From CAWFGW01 sp963815495 (GTDB taxonomy: Bacteria; Bacteroidota; Bacteroidia; Cytophagales; JAAEPT01), in assembly GCA_963815495.1 (NCBI GenBank), contig CAWFGW010000010.1, forward strand, positions 1 to 64,000: a stretch of 64,000 nt of DNA, written 5' to 3'. The notes beneath the pieces are model-generated. The model saw only the letters and a program-made list of their open reading frames with translations, was not told the DNA's origin and searched no databases. This document shows positions 34,545 to 45,219 of this stretch, in pieces. Both the position numbers and the translations under genes were made by a program. Numbering within the stretch: position 1 is the first letter of the stretch; the number at the start of each line of letters is the position of its first letter.

Positions 34545-37500
34545 TTAATCTAATTTAGTGATCTGATGGGTATAAACCTTATTTTCTTGAATAATTTGAA
34601 GAATATATACTCCTTGTTGTAATTGATTACCAAACTTCATTACAGACTGATTAGTAACATGATTTTCAAAAATTAATACACCATTTAAATCTACTATGCG
34701 GATAATTCCATCAAAATTATTGGGTAATTCTAACTGAAAACCTTCAACAAATGGATTGGGGAAGAGGCTAAATTCGAGATTAAATAATTCATTATTACTA
34801 ATTCCATTTAAGCAATTGTCTTTCACATTAAGAGTGACTCTTCCAACAAAACATCCCCCTGCACTTATCTCAGATACAGTTACAAGTCCTCCTGTTGTTC
34901 CTGTAAAATCAATTTCAACTTCATTTGTTCCATTACCAGAAATTAGTTTTGCTCCATCTGGGATAGACCAACTGAAAGTAGAACTAACATTACGTGTGTC
35001 AACGGAATATTCTGCTTGTGGACCACTCTCAATACAAAGAGTCGTTGGACCAAAAATACTTTCTATTGGCTGAGGCTCAAAAGTAGCTAACTCAATACTA
35101 TTTGAAGTAACTAATATGTTTTGTGCACAACTTGCCATAGGTAGTACTGTAGCCGATATTGCTTCACCATCTACAATTGACTCTGCAAAATAACTTGAAA
35201 ACGATTCTCCTACGACTTCAATACCATCTCTGTACCACTTAATTTGAGGATTTATGCCCGCATTATTTATTGTTGCATTAAATCTTAAATCACCACCCTC
35301 GCACACTGTAGTTGTATTTGTATTAGTAGAAATAATAACTTCTGGTTGTATTTCATCAACAACAGATACACCATAAGATGCTGACTGGGATACACCGCAT
35401 TCATTCTCTCCATAAGCTTGAATAACAAAGTCGTTGGTAAAGTTCGATACTTCTACAGAGGTGCTGTTTTGTTTTAATGATAATGATCCACAGCCTGCTA
35501 CACACTCCCAAACCATTTGGGTTGACCCGGAAATCAAATTAACTGTATAGGTTAAATCTGAACCAGCACAAACTTCATCATTTCCTGAAATTTGTGGTAA
35601 CTCCGTTTGAGATGGGGGATCTTGGAGAATTACTTCAAACTCCTGAGATTCTAGGTAACAGTTCGCATTTAAAACACTTCCATCACCAATTCTCACTTTG
35701 TAATTTCCAGCGGCAGCTACCACTAAGGTGTTCCCATCTACTTGAGTACTTCCACTAATTAATTCCCCATCTTTGTACCACGCATATAAATACCCCTGCT
35801 CCAGATTACTGGTTAAAATATTATTACCCGTTGAGCAAAAGACAGTATTTGTTGAGTTTATGGTTGCATTGAATGGCGGTGTACAAGATGACTGACAATT
35901 TTCTATAATTGTTACTGTTTGAGAAGTAGCCTCACATCCAGACTTAGTCACCTGTACAGCATATTGCCCAGCAGTAGCGTTTGAAATACTCAAGCCATTC
36001 CCACTTACTGGACCTTCCCAAGTATAGGTGGCACCGGTGCCCGCATTTTCAGCGGTTATTGTTACTCCATTTTCATTTGTCGAGCAATATTCTAGCGCTG
36101 AAGTTGTGATTTTGGCTACTGGTAACGATACAATTTCTACCACAACTGGTGATGATTCTAAATAACAGTTAGCATCTGTAACTCCTCCATCACCAATTCT
36201 TAGGCTATAACTACCCGCTTCACTTACTAATAGCTCATTGCCCTCAATAGCAGTGGAACCAGAAATCAAACTATTGTTTCGGTACCAGACATACGTATAC
36301 CCCGTCTCTAAATTTGCTATAAGCATTGACGTATTGCCTTCACACAAACTAAGCGATGAAGGTGAAATAGTTGCTGACGTTGGTGGTGTACATGTAGTCT
36401 GACAATTTTCTATTACTGCTTTGGTAGCTGATGTTGCTTCACATCCATCTTTAGTTACGGTTACAGAATATTCGCCTTGAGTAGCATTACTTAACGTTTG
36501 AGTACTTCCAGTTACTGGACCTGTCCAGTTATACGTAGCACCTATTCCAGCATCAAAAGCGGTGAGTGACACACCATTTTGACTTGTAGCACAATACTCC
36601 AGTGCAGTGGACGAAATTGATGCTGTCGGTAACGCTTTTTCCACCACTCTAACATTTGAAGAAATTGCCTCACAACCATTATCTGATACCGTCACAAAAT
36701 AAGTTCCTGCTGTAGCATTCGTTAGGGTCTGATCGGTACTCATCACGGGACCTGACCATGAATAATTGGCGCTAGCACCTGCATTTTCAGCCACTAAATC
36801 TACACCTGTTTCACCTGAACAGTAGGTAAAATCGGTGTCCACAATTGTTGCTACTGGCTTCGTTTTAAAAGTGATAGGAGTTGCTGATGATACCACATAA
36901 CAACTTTGATCTGAAATACTTCCATCACCAATTCGCACACTATAATCACCAGCTGCTGTAACTTCTAGCTCATTTCCTTCAATTGCCGTTGAGCCACTGA
37001 TTAACGATCCGTTTTTGTACCATGCATAGATATATCCAGCTTCTAAATTTGCTTCTAAAACTATCGCTTCCCCTTCACATGCTGTTTGCACTGAAGAGGA
37101 AATGACTGCATTAGCTGGTGGCGTACAACTTGTTTGGCAGTTTTCTACTACTAATTCAGATGGGGATGTTGAACTACAGCCTTCTTTTGTAACAGTTAAG
37201 ACATAGGTTCCTGCAATGGCGTTATTCAAAGTCTCTGTTGTGCCTATCACCGGACCAGCCCACGAATAAGTGGCACCAGATACGGATTCTGCTGTTAATG
37301 TAACTCCTGATATGTCATCAGAACAATACTCTAATGCTGTTGCGTTAATTTTAGCTACTGGCGGAGTTTTTTCAATCACCTCTTTTGAAGAAGAAGTCGC
37401 AATACACCCTCCTTTAGTCACCTTCACCGTATAAGTTCCTGCGGTGGCATTTGATAACGTAGCCGTTGAACCTGTAACCGGACCAGTCCAAGTATATGCT

Positions 37501-40493
37501 GCTCCTGTTCCTGCGTTTTCTGCAGTTAAGGTTATACCATTTTCACTCGTACAATAGCTTAAGTTTGTAGTGGTGATATTAGCGGTTGGAGCTGGAGTCG
37601 CTACAACTGTTTTAGATGAGGATGTTGCTGTACAGCCACCCTTTGTAACCTCTACGGAATAAGTTCCAGCAGTAGCATTTGCTAACGTAGCTGTTGAACC
37701 TGTCACTGGACCTGACCATGAATAAGTCGCCCCAGTTCCTGCGTCCTCCGCGATTAAGGTTACCCCATTTTCAATTGAACAGTAGCTTAAATTTGTCGTA
37801 GTGATATTGGCGGTTGGGGCTGTGTTTACTGTAACGGTTACAGCTGATGATTCCAGGTAACATGCTTGATCTGCAACACTGCCATCTCCAATTCTCACCG
37901 TGTATGAACCAGCTTGGTCTACAGTCAATTTATTATCGTTTATTGCTGCCGTAGTCAATGGGCTACCATTTCGAAACCATTGATAAAGACTACCAGAAAC
38001 TAAATTCGCTGATAATTCCACACTATTGCCGCTACAAATTACTTGTGGTGTTGCCGGTGTTATGGTTGCCACTGATGGTGGTGTACAAGATCCAACACAA
38101 TTGGGGTCGTTTGGATCAATTACAGCTAGGACTGGGGTTCTATCACAATCATTGCCCGAAGATACTTTGATATCGAATATTCCTGGGAATGAGGTGGGTT
38201 TATCATCTCTTGTGTCACCTGTAATATTGATAACTCCAGGTATTTCATAACTACTGTAGTTGGCACCATTTTCATACCACGCATACTGGTTTCCTCCTGT
38301 AGGTTTTAAAATATAATTGCCGGCCGCTGGTATTTTAATTGGATCATTTGAAAAATCCATTTTATAATAGGTCGTAAATGGTCCTTGTTGTGTGCCATTA
38401 CAAGCAAGTGGTACAGCACTATGTGTGGAAATTGCCGTTCCATTTTCATTCTGTAACTCCACGGTCATTTGTATCATATCCCCTGTGTTGCAGTTATAGA
38501 CATAAGGGTGCAATTTAAACTCTACCACATCAAACGAAGCTGAAGCTGAGAATTTTATCCCAATGGTTCCCGCATTAGAGGGGGAAGATAAAGCATTTCC
38601 TGTCTGTGTAGGACCGACTACCTGTTCAAAAGAACCCGCGTCTTTCAAATAATAAGTCGTTGTGGAAGTAATCGATGGGTTATAAGGGTTGCCCGTAAAA
38701 AGCGGTGTGCTACTTCCTTCTGAAGTATACCATTCATATGGTCCTCCCGCACTTGTTACATTTAATGTTGCAGTACCTGGGGCACAAAGCGGGCTTGAGT
38801 TCACTTCAGGCAAAGAAGAAGTTACAATAAGCTCATCAGTTTTACTTGGGCAACCAGCAGCACTTATTGTTAATGAATAGGTACCTGCTTCGGTAACATT
38901 TAATGACTGGTCACTTCCTACATTTGTTGAACCTTTTTTCCAATCATATGAAATTCCGGATCCAGTTACTCCTGCATCTACAGTCACCTGTGCAGGTGAA
39001 CATAAGTCGAGGTCGTTACCTAAATCGATATCTGGGAGAGTACCTAATACTTCTATTTCATCCTGCCGTGTACAACCCGACTCATCTGAAACAACGGTGT
39101 AACTACCAGCTTGAGTGGCAGTGTAAGTAGCTCCGTCAGCCCCATTTATATTTGTTCCGTTTCTTTTCCAAGTAAATGTTCTACCACTTGCTGACAATCC
39201 TGAATTCAATGTAATTGAACTGCTCCCACAAATTGATTTATTAGCTCCAAGCTCGGGGCTGTCGCAGGTTGAACCGTATGGATTCCAAAAATTACCCGAT
39301 GCAACAAATGAGTACAAAGTTCTTAATGAGTTTTGAAAATAAGGTCTATCATCTAACTTACTTCCAACATCAGAGGTTACCGAGTTATTCACCCACCAGT
39401 CATAGAAGTTATTCACCATGGTTTGATTTCCTGTTGCCATTGTACCAATTGCAAAAGCACCAGTAAATGAGGAATTTTTGTACGAAACATTTGGTGAACC
39501 ATTTGTTTTGTAACCCGCTACAATATTTGATACCCCTACTCCATTTGCCCAAGCACTTACTTTATCTAAATAAGTTTTTGCCGCTGGTGTACCCCACCAC
39601 AAATACTCGACAACTATTCTCCATGGCGTTCTCGCGGCATCGAATTGATAATCAGTTGGAGCACCACCTCCACCTGCAGCTACTCCTGGGCAACCACCCA
39701 AACCAATTGTCAACGACCCGTTATCATCCGTCCAAGCTGGATTCAAACCAGTTGAGGAATTTGTTGCAATCAATAATAATTCTAACCCATCATCCGCAGC
39801 TTTATTCCAGAAATCTTTTTGCGAGGGTACATGTTCACCAAATGCTCGGTAGTAACCGGTAGCAAAGTAAGAAGGGTTTGTACATGTACACTCATTTGGA
39901 AATTGATCTCCAGGCTTCTGAATAATTCTACCAGATGTACAATCTTCTATAAATTCTGTATTTTTTATAGCTGTGATAATTGTTGTTGCATCACTTGAAT
40001 AATTATGTGGAGTAGTTGTCCCTGGCCACTGGTGGTTGGCTATCAACAAAGCCATAGCCGCATCTAAATCACCGTCAGTAGCTCCCCCCGATGCAACAGT
40101 TCCTGAACATGTAGCTCTCCAATTCATTACACCCAAAGCACTTAAATTATCCTTATAACCCTTTAATAATTTATCAAACAAGGCTTTGTCTCCTTGATAG
40201 GCGGCCAACAGCATACCATATCCTTGACCCTCTGAATAAGCTTCAGATCCGTTATAATTATTGATAGCCATGGCTTTCCCACCACCACAATCCTTAATAA
40301 AATTTGAACTCCAGTAGTCATACCATGATTGAGTCACCGCATCTGCATCAGAATTACTTTCAACAGTCTGCATCGTTCCAAAAGCATATTCATTATTGGA
40401 TCCAAAAGGAATAACTTGAGAATTAGCATATACCAAACAACCGAAATAAAACAAAAACAAAAACAAACCTCTTAAACCAATTACCTTTCCCAT
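34545..40493 (-). CDS. giant T9SS-secreted GH8 glycoside hydrolase with Ig-like repeat stalk
   Basis: The protein has 1982 residues. After a signal peptide (about 1-25) comes a GH8 catalytic domain (about 30-405): the general acid lies in SEGQGYGM (E88) and the ATDGDLDAAMALL signature follows (138-150, D140). GH8 enzymes are inverting endo-acting cellulases, xylanases or chitosanases. Next are a few Ig/PKD-like modules, a distinct carbohydrate-binding-like beta domain (about 600-795), and ten cysteine-containing Ig-like repeats of two types in the order B-A-A-A-B-A-A-B-A-B (about 800-1630). Two more sandwiches precede a C-terminal T9SS type A sorting domain (FSLFPNPFVEGF... to KLD). It lies downstream of the GH10/GH3 operon on the same strand but has its own spacer and terminator. 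Endo-cleavage of xylan or beta-glucan outside the cell is inferred. Confidence 0.9.
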   Translation of the reverse strand: MGKVIGLRGLFLFLFYFGCLVYANSQVIPFGSNNEYAFGTMQTVESNSDADAVTQSWYDYWSSNFIKDCGGGKAMAINNYNGSEAYSEGQGYGMLLAAYQGDKALFDKLLKGYKDNLSALGVMNWRATCSGTVASGGATDGDLDAAMALLIANHQWPGTTTPHNYSSDATTIITAIKNTEFIEDCTSGRIIQKPGDQFPNECTCTNPSYFATGYYRAFGEHVPSQKDFWNKAADDGLELLLIATNSSTGLNPAWTDDNGSLTIGLGGCPGVAAGGGGAPTDYQFDAARTPWRIVVEYLWWGTPAAKTYLDKVSAWANGVGVSNIVAGYKTNGSPNVSYKNSSFTGAFAIGTMATGNQTMVNNFYDWWVNNSVTSDVGSKLDDRPYFQNSLRTLYSFVASGNFWNPYGSTCDSPELGANKSICGSSSITLNSGLSASGRTFTWKRNGTNINGADGATYTATQAGSYTVVSDESGCTRQDEIEVLGTLPDIDLGNDLDLCSPAQVTVDAGVTGSGISYDWKKGSTNVGSDQSLNVTEAGTYSLTISAAGCPSKTDELIVTSSLPEVNSSPLCAPGTATLNVTSAGGPYEWYTSEGSSTPLFTGNPYNPSITSTTTYYLKDAGSFEQVVGPTQTGNALSSPSNAGTIGIKFSASASFDVVEFKLHPYVYNCNTGDMIQMTVELQNENGTAISTHSAVPLACNGTQQGPFTTYYKMDFSNDPIKIPAAGNYILKPTGGNQYAWYENGANYSSYEIPGVINITGDTRDDKPTSFPGIFDIKVSSGNDCDRTPVLAVIDPNDPNCVGSCTPPSVATITPATPQVICSGNSVELSANLVSGSLYQWFRNGSPLTTAAINDNKLTVDQAGSYTVRIGDGSVADQACYLESSAVTVTVNTAPTANITTTNLSYCSIENGVTLIAEDAGTGATYSWSGPVTGSTATLANATAGTYSVEVTKGGCTATSSSKTVVATPAPTANITTTNLSYCTSENGITLTAENAGTGAAYTWTGPVTGSTATLSNATAGTYTVKVTKGGCIATSSSKEVIEKTPPVAKINATALEYCSDDISGVTLTAESVSGATYSWAGPVIGTTETLNNAIAGTYVLTVTKEGCSSTSPSELVVENCQTSCTPPANAVISSSVQTACEGEAIVLEANLEAGYIYAWYKNGSLISGSTAIEGNELEVTAAGDYSVRIGDGSISDQSCYVVSSATPITFKTKPVATIVDTDFTYCSGETGVDLVAENAGASANYSWSGPVMSTDQTLTNATAGTYFVTVSDNGCEAISSNVRVVEKALPTASISSTALEYCATSQNGVSLTAFDAGIGATYNWTGPVTGSTQTLSNATQGEYSVTVTKDGCEATSATKAVIENCQTTCTPPTSATISPSSLSLCEGNTSMLIANLETGYTYVWYRNNSLISGSTAIEGNELLVSEAGSYSLRIGDGGVTDANCYLESSPVVVEIVSLPVAKITTSALEYCSTNENGVTITAENAGTGATYTWEGPVSGNGLSISNATAGQYAVQVTKSGCEATSQTVTIIENCQSSCTPPFNATINSTNTVFCSTGNNILTSNLEQGYLYAWYKDGELISGSTQVDGNTLVVAAAGNYKVRIGDGSVLNANCYLESQEFEVILQDPPSQTELPQISGNDEVCAGSDLTYTVNLISGSTQMVWECVAGCGSLSLKQNSTSVEVSNFTNDFVIQAYGENECGVSQSASYGVSVVDEIQPEVIISTNTNTTTVCEGGDLRFNATINNAGINPQIKWYRDGIEVVGESFSSYFAESIVDGEAISATVLPMASCAQNILVTSNSIELATFEPQPIESIFGPTTLCIESGPQAEYSVDTRNVSSTFSWSIPDGAKLISGNGTNEVEIDFTGTTGGLVTVSEISAGGCFVGRVTLNVKDNCLNGISNNELFNLEFSLFPNPFVEGFQLELPNNFDGIIRIVDLNGVLIFENHVTNQSVMKFGNQLQQGVYILQIIQENKVYTHQITKLD
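35610..38095 (-). repeat. nested Ig-like coding repeats, about 230 bp (type A) and 270 bp (type B)
   Basis: Six type A units (LEYC or LSYC start, GATYxWxGPV, ATAGTY, VTKxGC) and four type B units (CTPP start, ISGSTAIEGN, GSYxxRIGDG, CYLESS) alternate as B-A-A-A-B-A-A-B-A-B. Two adjacent A units (about 37380-37830) are close to identical in DNA, which points to recent duplication and makes length variation between strains likely. Confidence 0.85.
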
Positions 40494-40849
40494 ATATCTT
40501 TTCTTAACCTTTAACCAAATTTTTAAATCGAGCGAAACTGTAGTTCAAACCACCTATTGAGGTATAAACAAACCCTACTAGTATACTGTAAATTATCACC
40601 ATTTACAAGCTTAACTGACTAAGCTTTGAGTATTTTCGACTAGCTTAGTGCCTAAGTATATACGCCTACCTTCAAAGATTAGATTCTTTAAATAACCTAA
40701 AGGTAACCGTGAGAGTATTTTAGTTTTTTTGTATGAAACATCTTTTATTTGAAAATTTGATCACCTTTCATGACAGGTTGAGTTTTTTTAAAAGAAAAAT
40801 TAACCGCCAAAAACTTTAGATCTGATCTATAGATAAAAACTAAATAAAA
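40494..40849. other. non-coding spacer upstream of the GH8 gene
   Basis: This AT-rich spacer of about 350 bp has no open frame of note on either strand. It must hold the promoter and leader of the GH8 gene, but I see no convincing TAnnTTTG/TTTG pair. Several short dyads around AAGCTT (40620-40660) are present. Confidence 0.5.
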
Positions 40850-40880
40850 AAAGAGGGAATCACTATGCGATTCCCTCTTT
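40850..40880 (-). terminator. rho-independent terminator of the GH10-GH3 operon
   Basis: A perfect 12-bp stem (AAAGAGGGAATC with GATTCCCTCTTT) with a 7-base loop lies 27 bp after the GH3 stop on the minus strand, followed by a T-run. Confidence 0.9.
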
Positions 40881-40906
40881 CGATCAATTATATATGGTGT
40901 GTTTTT

Positions 40907-43351
40907 TTAATTCTTATAAGTAAAAGTTAAAGCCTTTTTATAGGTTCTTGATAAATAACTGGTCCATGGAAATTCTGGATCTTCCAACTCAAATCCATGA
41001 GCACCTAACATTACTTTAAACTCACCTTCTTCAATTACTCGTTCGAATTTTCCAGTTTCTAAATTTTGTTTTACGAAACTTAAATCTGATTTATCTAATT
41101 CAAATTTTACGGTTTTAGTTTCACCAGCTTTTATAGAAACTCGAGTAAAATCTCTTAATCGTCTTAATGATGGTACTGTAGATGCATACATATCTCTGGT
41201 ATATATTTCTACTACTTCATCGCCATCTCTTTCTCCTGTATTTGTCACTTTTACAGATACTGTCAATTTACCATCTCCTACAAGTTCTGTTTTATCTAAG
41301 GTAAAGTCAGTATATTCAAAAGAAGTGTAACTTAAACCAAACCCAAAAGCCCATTGTGGGTTATAACCTGTGTCCGTGAATGTACCTGGAGTTTGTTCAA
41401 CGTTCACCTCAGTCCATTTATGATCATACGATACAAAATCTCCAGTATGTCGTGGGTAGCTATAAGGTAATTTACCACCTGGGTTGTAGTCACCAAATAC
41501 CACATCAGCGATTGCATCTGCACCTTTACTTCCTGGCCAGTAGGCTTGTATTACGCCTTGAACACCGTCTACAAATGAACTAATCACACGTGGTCTACCC
41601 TCAACTAATACTAAAACAACAGGTTTCTTTGTAGCAATTGCAGCTTTAGCTAATGCGATTTGTTCAGCGTTTAAAGTTAAATCTGTTATTGATCCCGGTG
41701 ACTCAGCATAGGCATTTTCTCCTAAACAAAGAACGATTACATCTGCTTTAGCTGCGTCTCTTTTTATGGCTGCAACATCAACATTTGCTGTACTTGAATA
41801 ATCCTGAACCGATTTACAAATCACATTACCAGCACCTATCTTAGCTTCAAATGCTTCTTTGATTGTTTTAGTGGATTCAGGATATAAATCCAATGTTACT
41901 TCTTCGCCTGTTTCTATATGATTCCAAGTTAATTGCTGATCAGCTCCTTGCCATGTATATGACCAACAACCATGTAATGAACCAAGGTTATTAGCATTAG
42001 GTCCAGCTAGGAGAACTTTTTTATCTTTTGATAATGGTAAAACATTGTTCTGATTTTTCAACAACGTCATTGTCTGTCTTGCTGCATCAAGAGCAGCTTG
42101 AGCATACTCTTCTTTACCAAAGTTTTCTCTTGCAGCAGGTTCTAATCGATCATTTTCAAATAGTCCTACTTTCATTTTCAAAGTAAGAATTCTACGTACA
42201 GACTCATCAACACGAGCCATCACTTCTTTTTCGTTTGGATCTTCACATAATTCTTTAAGAAGTTTAGCAAACTTAAAGTCATGAGGAGTCATACTCATAT
42301 CAACACCAGCTAATACTGCGGTTTTGACAGCCTCTTTCAATGAAGCAGAAACCATATGTCTCTCATATAATCTATTGATGTCTTCCCAATCAGTCACTAC
42401 TAAACCTTCGAACCCTAATTCATCTCTTAAAACTGTAGTCAATAAATACTTGTTTCCATGAACTGGTATTCCATTAACTTCACCTGAATTAATCATAATC
42501 GAAGATGAACCAGCTTCGATTGCTGCTTTAAATTGCGGTAAATAATATTCTCTTAATTCTATTTCTGGAATGTAAGAAGGTGTTCTATCTCTACCTGATC
42601 GTGATGCTGAATATCCAATAAAGTGTTTCATACACGATGCAACAGCAGTAGGTTGATCCAACCCATCTTCTTCATATCCAATAACGGTAGCAACCCCCAT
42701 TTTTTCAATTAAAAGTGGATCTTCACCAAATGTTTCAGGAAATCGTGGCCATAAAGGCATTCTCCCTAAATCAAATACTGGGTCAAAGTTCCAACGAATA
42801 CCAGAAGCTCTAACTTCCATAGCCGTTATATCAGCTGCTGTTTTAGCTACTTGTGGATTTCTTGAAGCACCAACACCAATATTATGTGGAAACAAGGTTG
42901 AGTTTAATGTAAATGTAGTTCCGTGAATTGCATCAATACCGTATAGCACAGGGATAGCGGGCTCATTTTTCTTGGCTGCATCCTGAATTTGATTTATAAT
43001 ATTATCCCATTGGTCTAAAGAATATGCATGGTTAATTGCATTTAATAATGAACCAACTTTATATTTATTAACAGCTGTATCTAGTAAAGCAGGATCAACT
43101 AAACCATCGTTATCATCGTAACCACTACCGTTTTTTGTGACTAAAACTTTGTTTAAATTGACTTGTGTCATTTGACCTACTTTGTCAGTGATAGACATCT
43201 TAGCCATCAACTCATCAATTTTAGAATCGAACTCATTTGAGTTAGATTCTGCTACTTCTTGTTCAGTCCCTGTATGAGATTTCTCTTGATTACATGCGCT
43301 AAACCCAAAAGCAAGAGCAGCTGCTAATCCTAAAACTTTATACTTAATCAT
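40907..43351 (-). CDS. GH3-family beta-glucosidase/beta-xylosidase lipoprotein
   Basis: This 814-residue enzyme has a lipoprotein signal (GFSAC, C20), the GH3 N-terminal barrel (about 50-400; PVLYGIDAIHG, FPETFGEDP, KHFIGYSASRSGRDR), the nucleophile aspartate in GLVVTDWED (about 320), the C-terminal sandwich (about 430-640; VLLAGPNANNLGSLHGCWSYTW) and a fibronectin-III-like domain at the end (about 700-805; FGFGLSYTSFEY). It should remove single sugars from the non-reducing end of beta-linked oligosaccharides at the cell surface or in the periplasm. Glucose or xylose specificity cannot be read. It is the last gene of the operon, 10 bp after the GH10 gene. Confidence 0.93.
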   Translation of the reverse strand: MIKYKVLGLAAALAFGFSACNQEKSHTGTEQEVAESNSNEFDSKIDELMAKMSITDKVGQMTQVNLNKVLVTKNGSGYDDNDGLVDPALLDTAVNKYKVGSLLNAINHAYSLDQWDNIINQIQDAAKKNEPAIPVLYGIDAIHGTTFTLNSTLFPHNIGVGASRNPQVAKTAADITAMEVRASGIRWNFDPVFDLGRMPLWPRFPETFGEDPLLIEKMGVATVIGYEEDGLDQPTAVASCMKHFIGYSASRSGRDRTPSYIPEIELREYYLPQFKAAIEAGSSSIMINSGEVNGIPVHGNKYLLTTVLRDELGFEGLVVTDWEDINRLYERHMVSASLKEAVKTAVLAGVDMSMTPHDFKFAKLLKELCEDPNEKEVMARVDESVRRILTLKMKVGLFENDRLEPAARENFGKEEYAQAALDAARQTMTLLKNQNNVLPLSKDKKVLLAGPNANNLGSLHGCWSYTWQGADQQLTWNHIETGEEVTLDLYPESTKTIKEAFEAKIGAGNVICKSVQDYSSTANVDVAAIKRDAAKADVIVLCLGENAYAESPGSITDLTLNAEQIALAKAAIATKKPVVLVLVEGRPRVISSFVDGVQGVIQAYWPGSKGADAIADVVFGDYNPGGKLPYSYPRHTGDFVSYDHKWTEVNVEQTPGTFTDTGYNPQWAFGFGLSYTSFEYTDFTLDKTELVGDGKLTVSVKVTNTGERDGDEVVEIYTRDMYASTVPSLRRLRDFTRVSIKAGETKTVKFELDKSDLSFVKQNLETGKFERVIEEGEFKVMLGAHGFELEDPEFPWTSYLSRTYKKALTFTYKN

Positions 43352-43361
43352 ATTTAATTAA

Positions 43362-45209
43362 TTATTTAACAACAATTTCTACGGTAGTGCCATCATTTGA
43401 TAAAGTGGCTTTTTGAGTAACTGTTTTGCCATCATGTTTAACAGACACTAAATAATCACCATTGAATCCTCTAACCTCATATTTACCGTTTGTACCAGTG
43501 GTACCATTTTCATCAGTCCACCACTCATCAAAAACCATTTTTTTATGCATTGCTGCAATAGGTTTTTCTTCCCATTTTTTGGTGTACCATGCTGCATCAG
43601 GCAACCAGTGATATTTTTCCCAGAACCCCCAGCTAATAATCGCTTCAGCAGCTGGATGGCTAAATATAATCGTATAAAAATCCCTGAGATAATCTGCCTG
43701 CAATTCGTTATCCTGTGTATTAATATCTAATTCAGTTATTTTGATTTTCACTCCTAATTTTGCAAATCGATCAAGAATTTCTTTCAATTTATCTGGACTA
43801 GTTAAACCAGTTTCGCCAAAGTGACCCTGAAATCCTAAACCATCAATTTGAATGCCTTTGGATTTCAAAAACTCTACCCAATTATACAAATTGTCTTGCA
43901 CAGCACCATTGACACCTTTATCAACTAAAAATCGTGTCTCATTTATATATAAATCAGGTGCTGGATCTCCTTGCTTAGCTAATTTAAACCATTCAACCAT
44001 TTCATCTTTCCCTAAGATATCCATGAATTGGTGGTTAACGAAGGGCTCATTGACTACATCCCAATCAATAACTCTTCCTTTTGCAGCTGTAGATCTTTCT
44101 AAAACAGATTCTCTTAGCATTTTACGAAGTTCTTCTGGCTTGTCAATATAGGGTGCCGCAGATTTTGTGTATTTGGTGCTAGGCCACACAAGTGCATGCC
44201 CTCTTAACTCTATCCCAAATTTATCTAAGCTATCCATGACTTGAAAAATTTGATCTACAGCATCCTCACTCTTATATTGTTCATACATGTCATGTTTCCA
44301 TGCATTTTCAAAAGTTGTTTGGTTGAAGTTCTCTTTTATGATTTGTCGATATTGAATTCCATCGGGACCAGGGTTTGAGAAAGCAACTCTATTAGTAATG
44401 TTACCAAACCCGAATGCGTGTTTTTGCATCTCGACATTTACTTGTGCATTTGGAATAGGTTGACCATTTTTATCTTTAACAACTACTGTTAAATCACCTT
44501 TACGTATTTTTTCAATTCGATCATTTGCAGACTTTCTCCATGCAGCGTCCTCTTCACGTCCTTCATAGGTGAATTTTGTTCCTGGCAAATCGTCCTTAGT
44601 AAGTGAACTTCCAAAGTTAGTCACCTTAATATCTGCAATTTGAATGGTTTGGTAAGAATACCCTAAAGCAAAAGCCACTGCAGCCTTTCCTACGTCATAG
44701 TTTTCAAATTTAGTATGAAAAGGGATTCTGTAATAAGACCAATCGCGACCAGCCACCACACTTATATATGCTGACTTATCCCAGTTTGGGCTATTTTTTT
44801 GTAAATAGACTCTTGCAAATCCTTGGTTTGATTCATGACGAGATTCTAAACATCTAATCCAGAAAGTAACATAAACTAAATCATTTTTTAAGACGGGAAA
44901 TGCTGTCTTACCTCCAATTTCAACGTCCCAGTCATTGTAAAATTTATCATGTGTTTCAATCTCAATAACCTGATCGAATCCCTTAACATCTACCATTTTA
45001 GAAGAGGCTTTGCCATCACTAACACCTCCCCCATAGGCTTTCATGTCTTTCATAAAATCTTTATTGAGTACACGAGTAACTGTTCGAAACTTGTCTGGTT
45101 CAATCTCCTTGTAATAAGACCTCAACTCATTCACATACTCCTTATCTACTTGCTGTGCAAAAGAAAGAACTGAAGCTAAAAGCGATACTATAATTAATCC
45201 TAATCTCAT
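43362..45209 (-). CDS. GH10 endo-1,4-beta-xylanase with N-terminal binding domain
   Basis: The start at 45209 (MRLGLIIVSLLASVLSFAQQ) gives a clean signal peptide and 615 residues; a start at 45254 would overlap the gene before it. An N-terminal beta-sandwich (about 20-215) resembles CBM4/9/22-type binding modules, a small PVPGA-like sandwich follows (LTVVVKDKNGQPIPNAQVNV), and then the GH10 barrel (about 265-570) with the acid/base in WDVVNEPF (about 385) and the nucleophile in ITELDINTQD (about 490). The last 50 residues form another small beta domain, not a T9SS signal. It should cut xylan internally. It lies in the operon between the binding lipoprotein and GH3. Confidence 0.92.
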   Translation of the reverse strand: MRLGLIIVSLLASVLSFAQQVDKEYVNELRSYYKEIEPDKFRTVTRVLNKDFMKDMKAYGGGVSDGKASSKMVDVKGFDQVIEIETHDKFYNDWDVEIGGKTAFPVLKNDLVYVTFWIRCLESRHESNQGFARVYLQKNSPNWDKSAYISVVAGRDWSYYRIPFHTKFENYDVGKAAVAFALGYSYQTIQIADIKVTNFGSSLTKDDLPGTKFTYEGREEDAAWRKSANDRIEKIRKGDLTVVVKDKNGQPIPNAQVNVEMQKHAFGFGNITNRVAFSNPGPDGIQYRQIIKENFNQTTFENAWKHDMYEQYKSEDAVDQIFQVMDSLDKFGIELRGHALVWPSTKYTKSAAPYIDKPEELRKMLRESVLERSTAAKGRVIDWDVVNEPFVNHQFMDILGKDEMVEWFKLAKQGDPAPDLYINETRFLVDKGVNGAVQDNLYNWVEFLKSKGIQIDGLGFQGHFGETGLTSPDKLKEILDRFAKLGVKIKITELDINTQDNELQADYLRDFYTIIFSHPAAEAIISWGFWEKYHWLPDAAWYTKKWEEKPIAAMHKKMVFDEWWTDENGTTGTNGKYEVRGFNGDYLVSVKHDGKTVTQKATLSNDGTTVEIVVK

Positions 45210-45219
45210 AATTCTAATC

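Noticed and set aside
35610..38095. Regular repeats that might be taken for a CRISPR array
   Set aside because: Units are 230-270 bp, coding, and translate to Ig-like domains; there are no short repeats with unique spacers.
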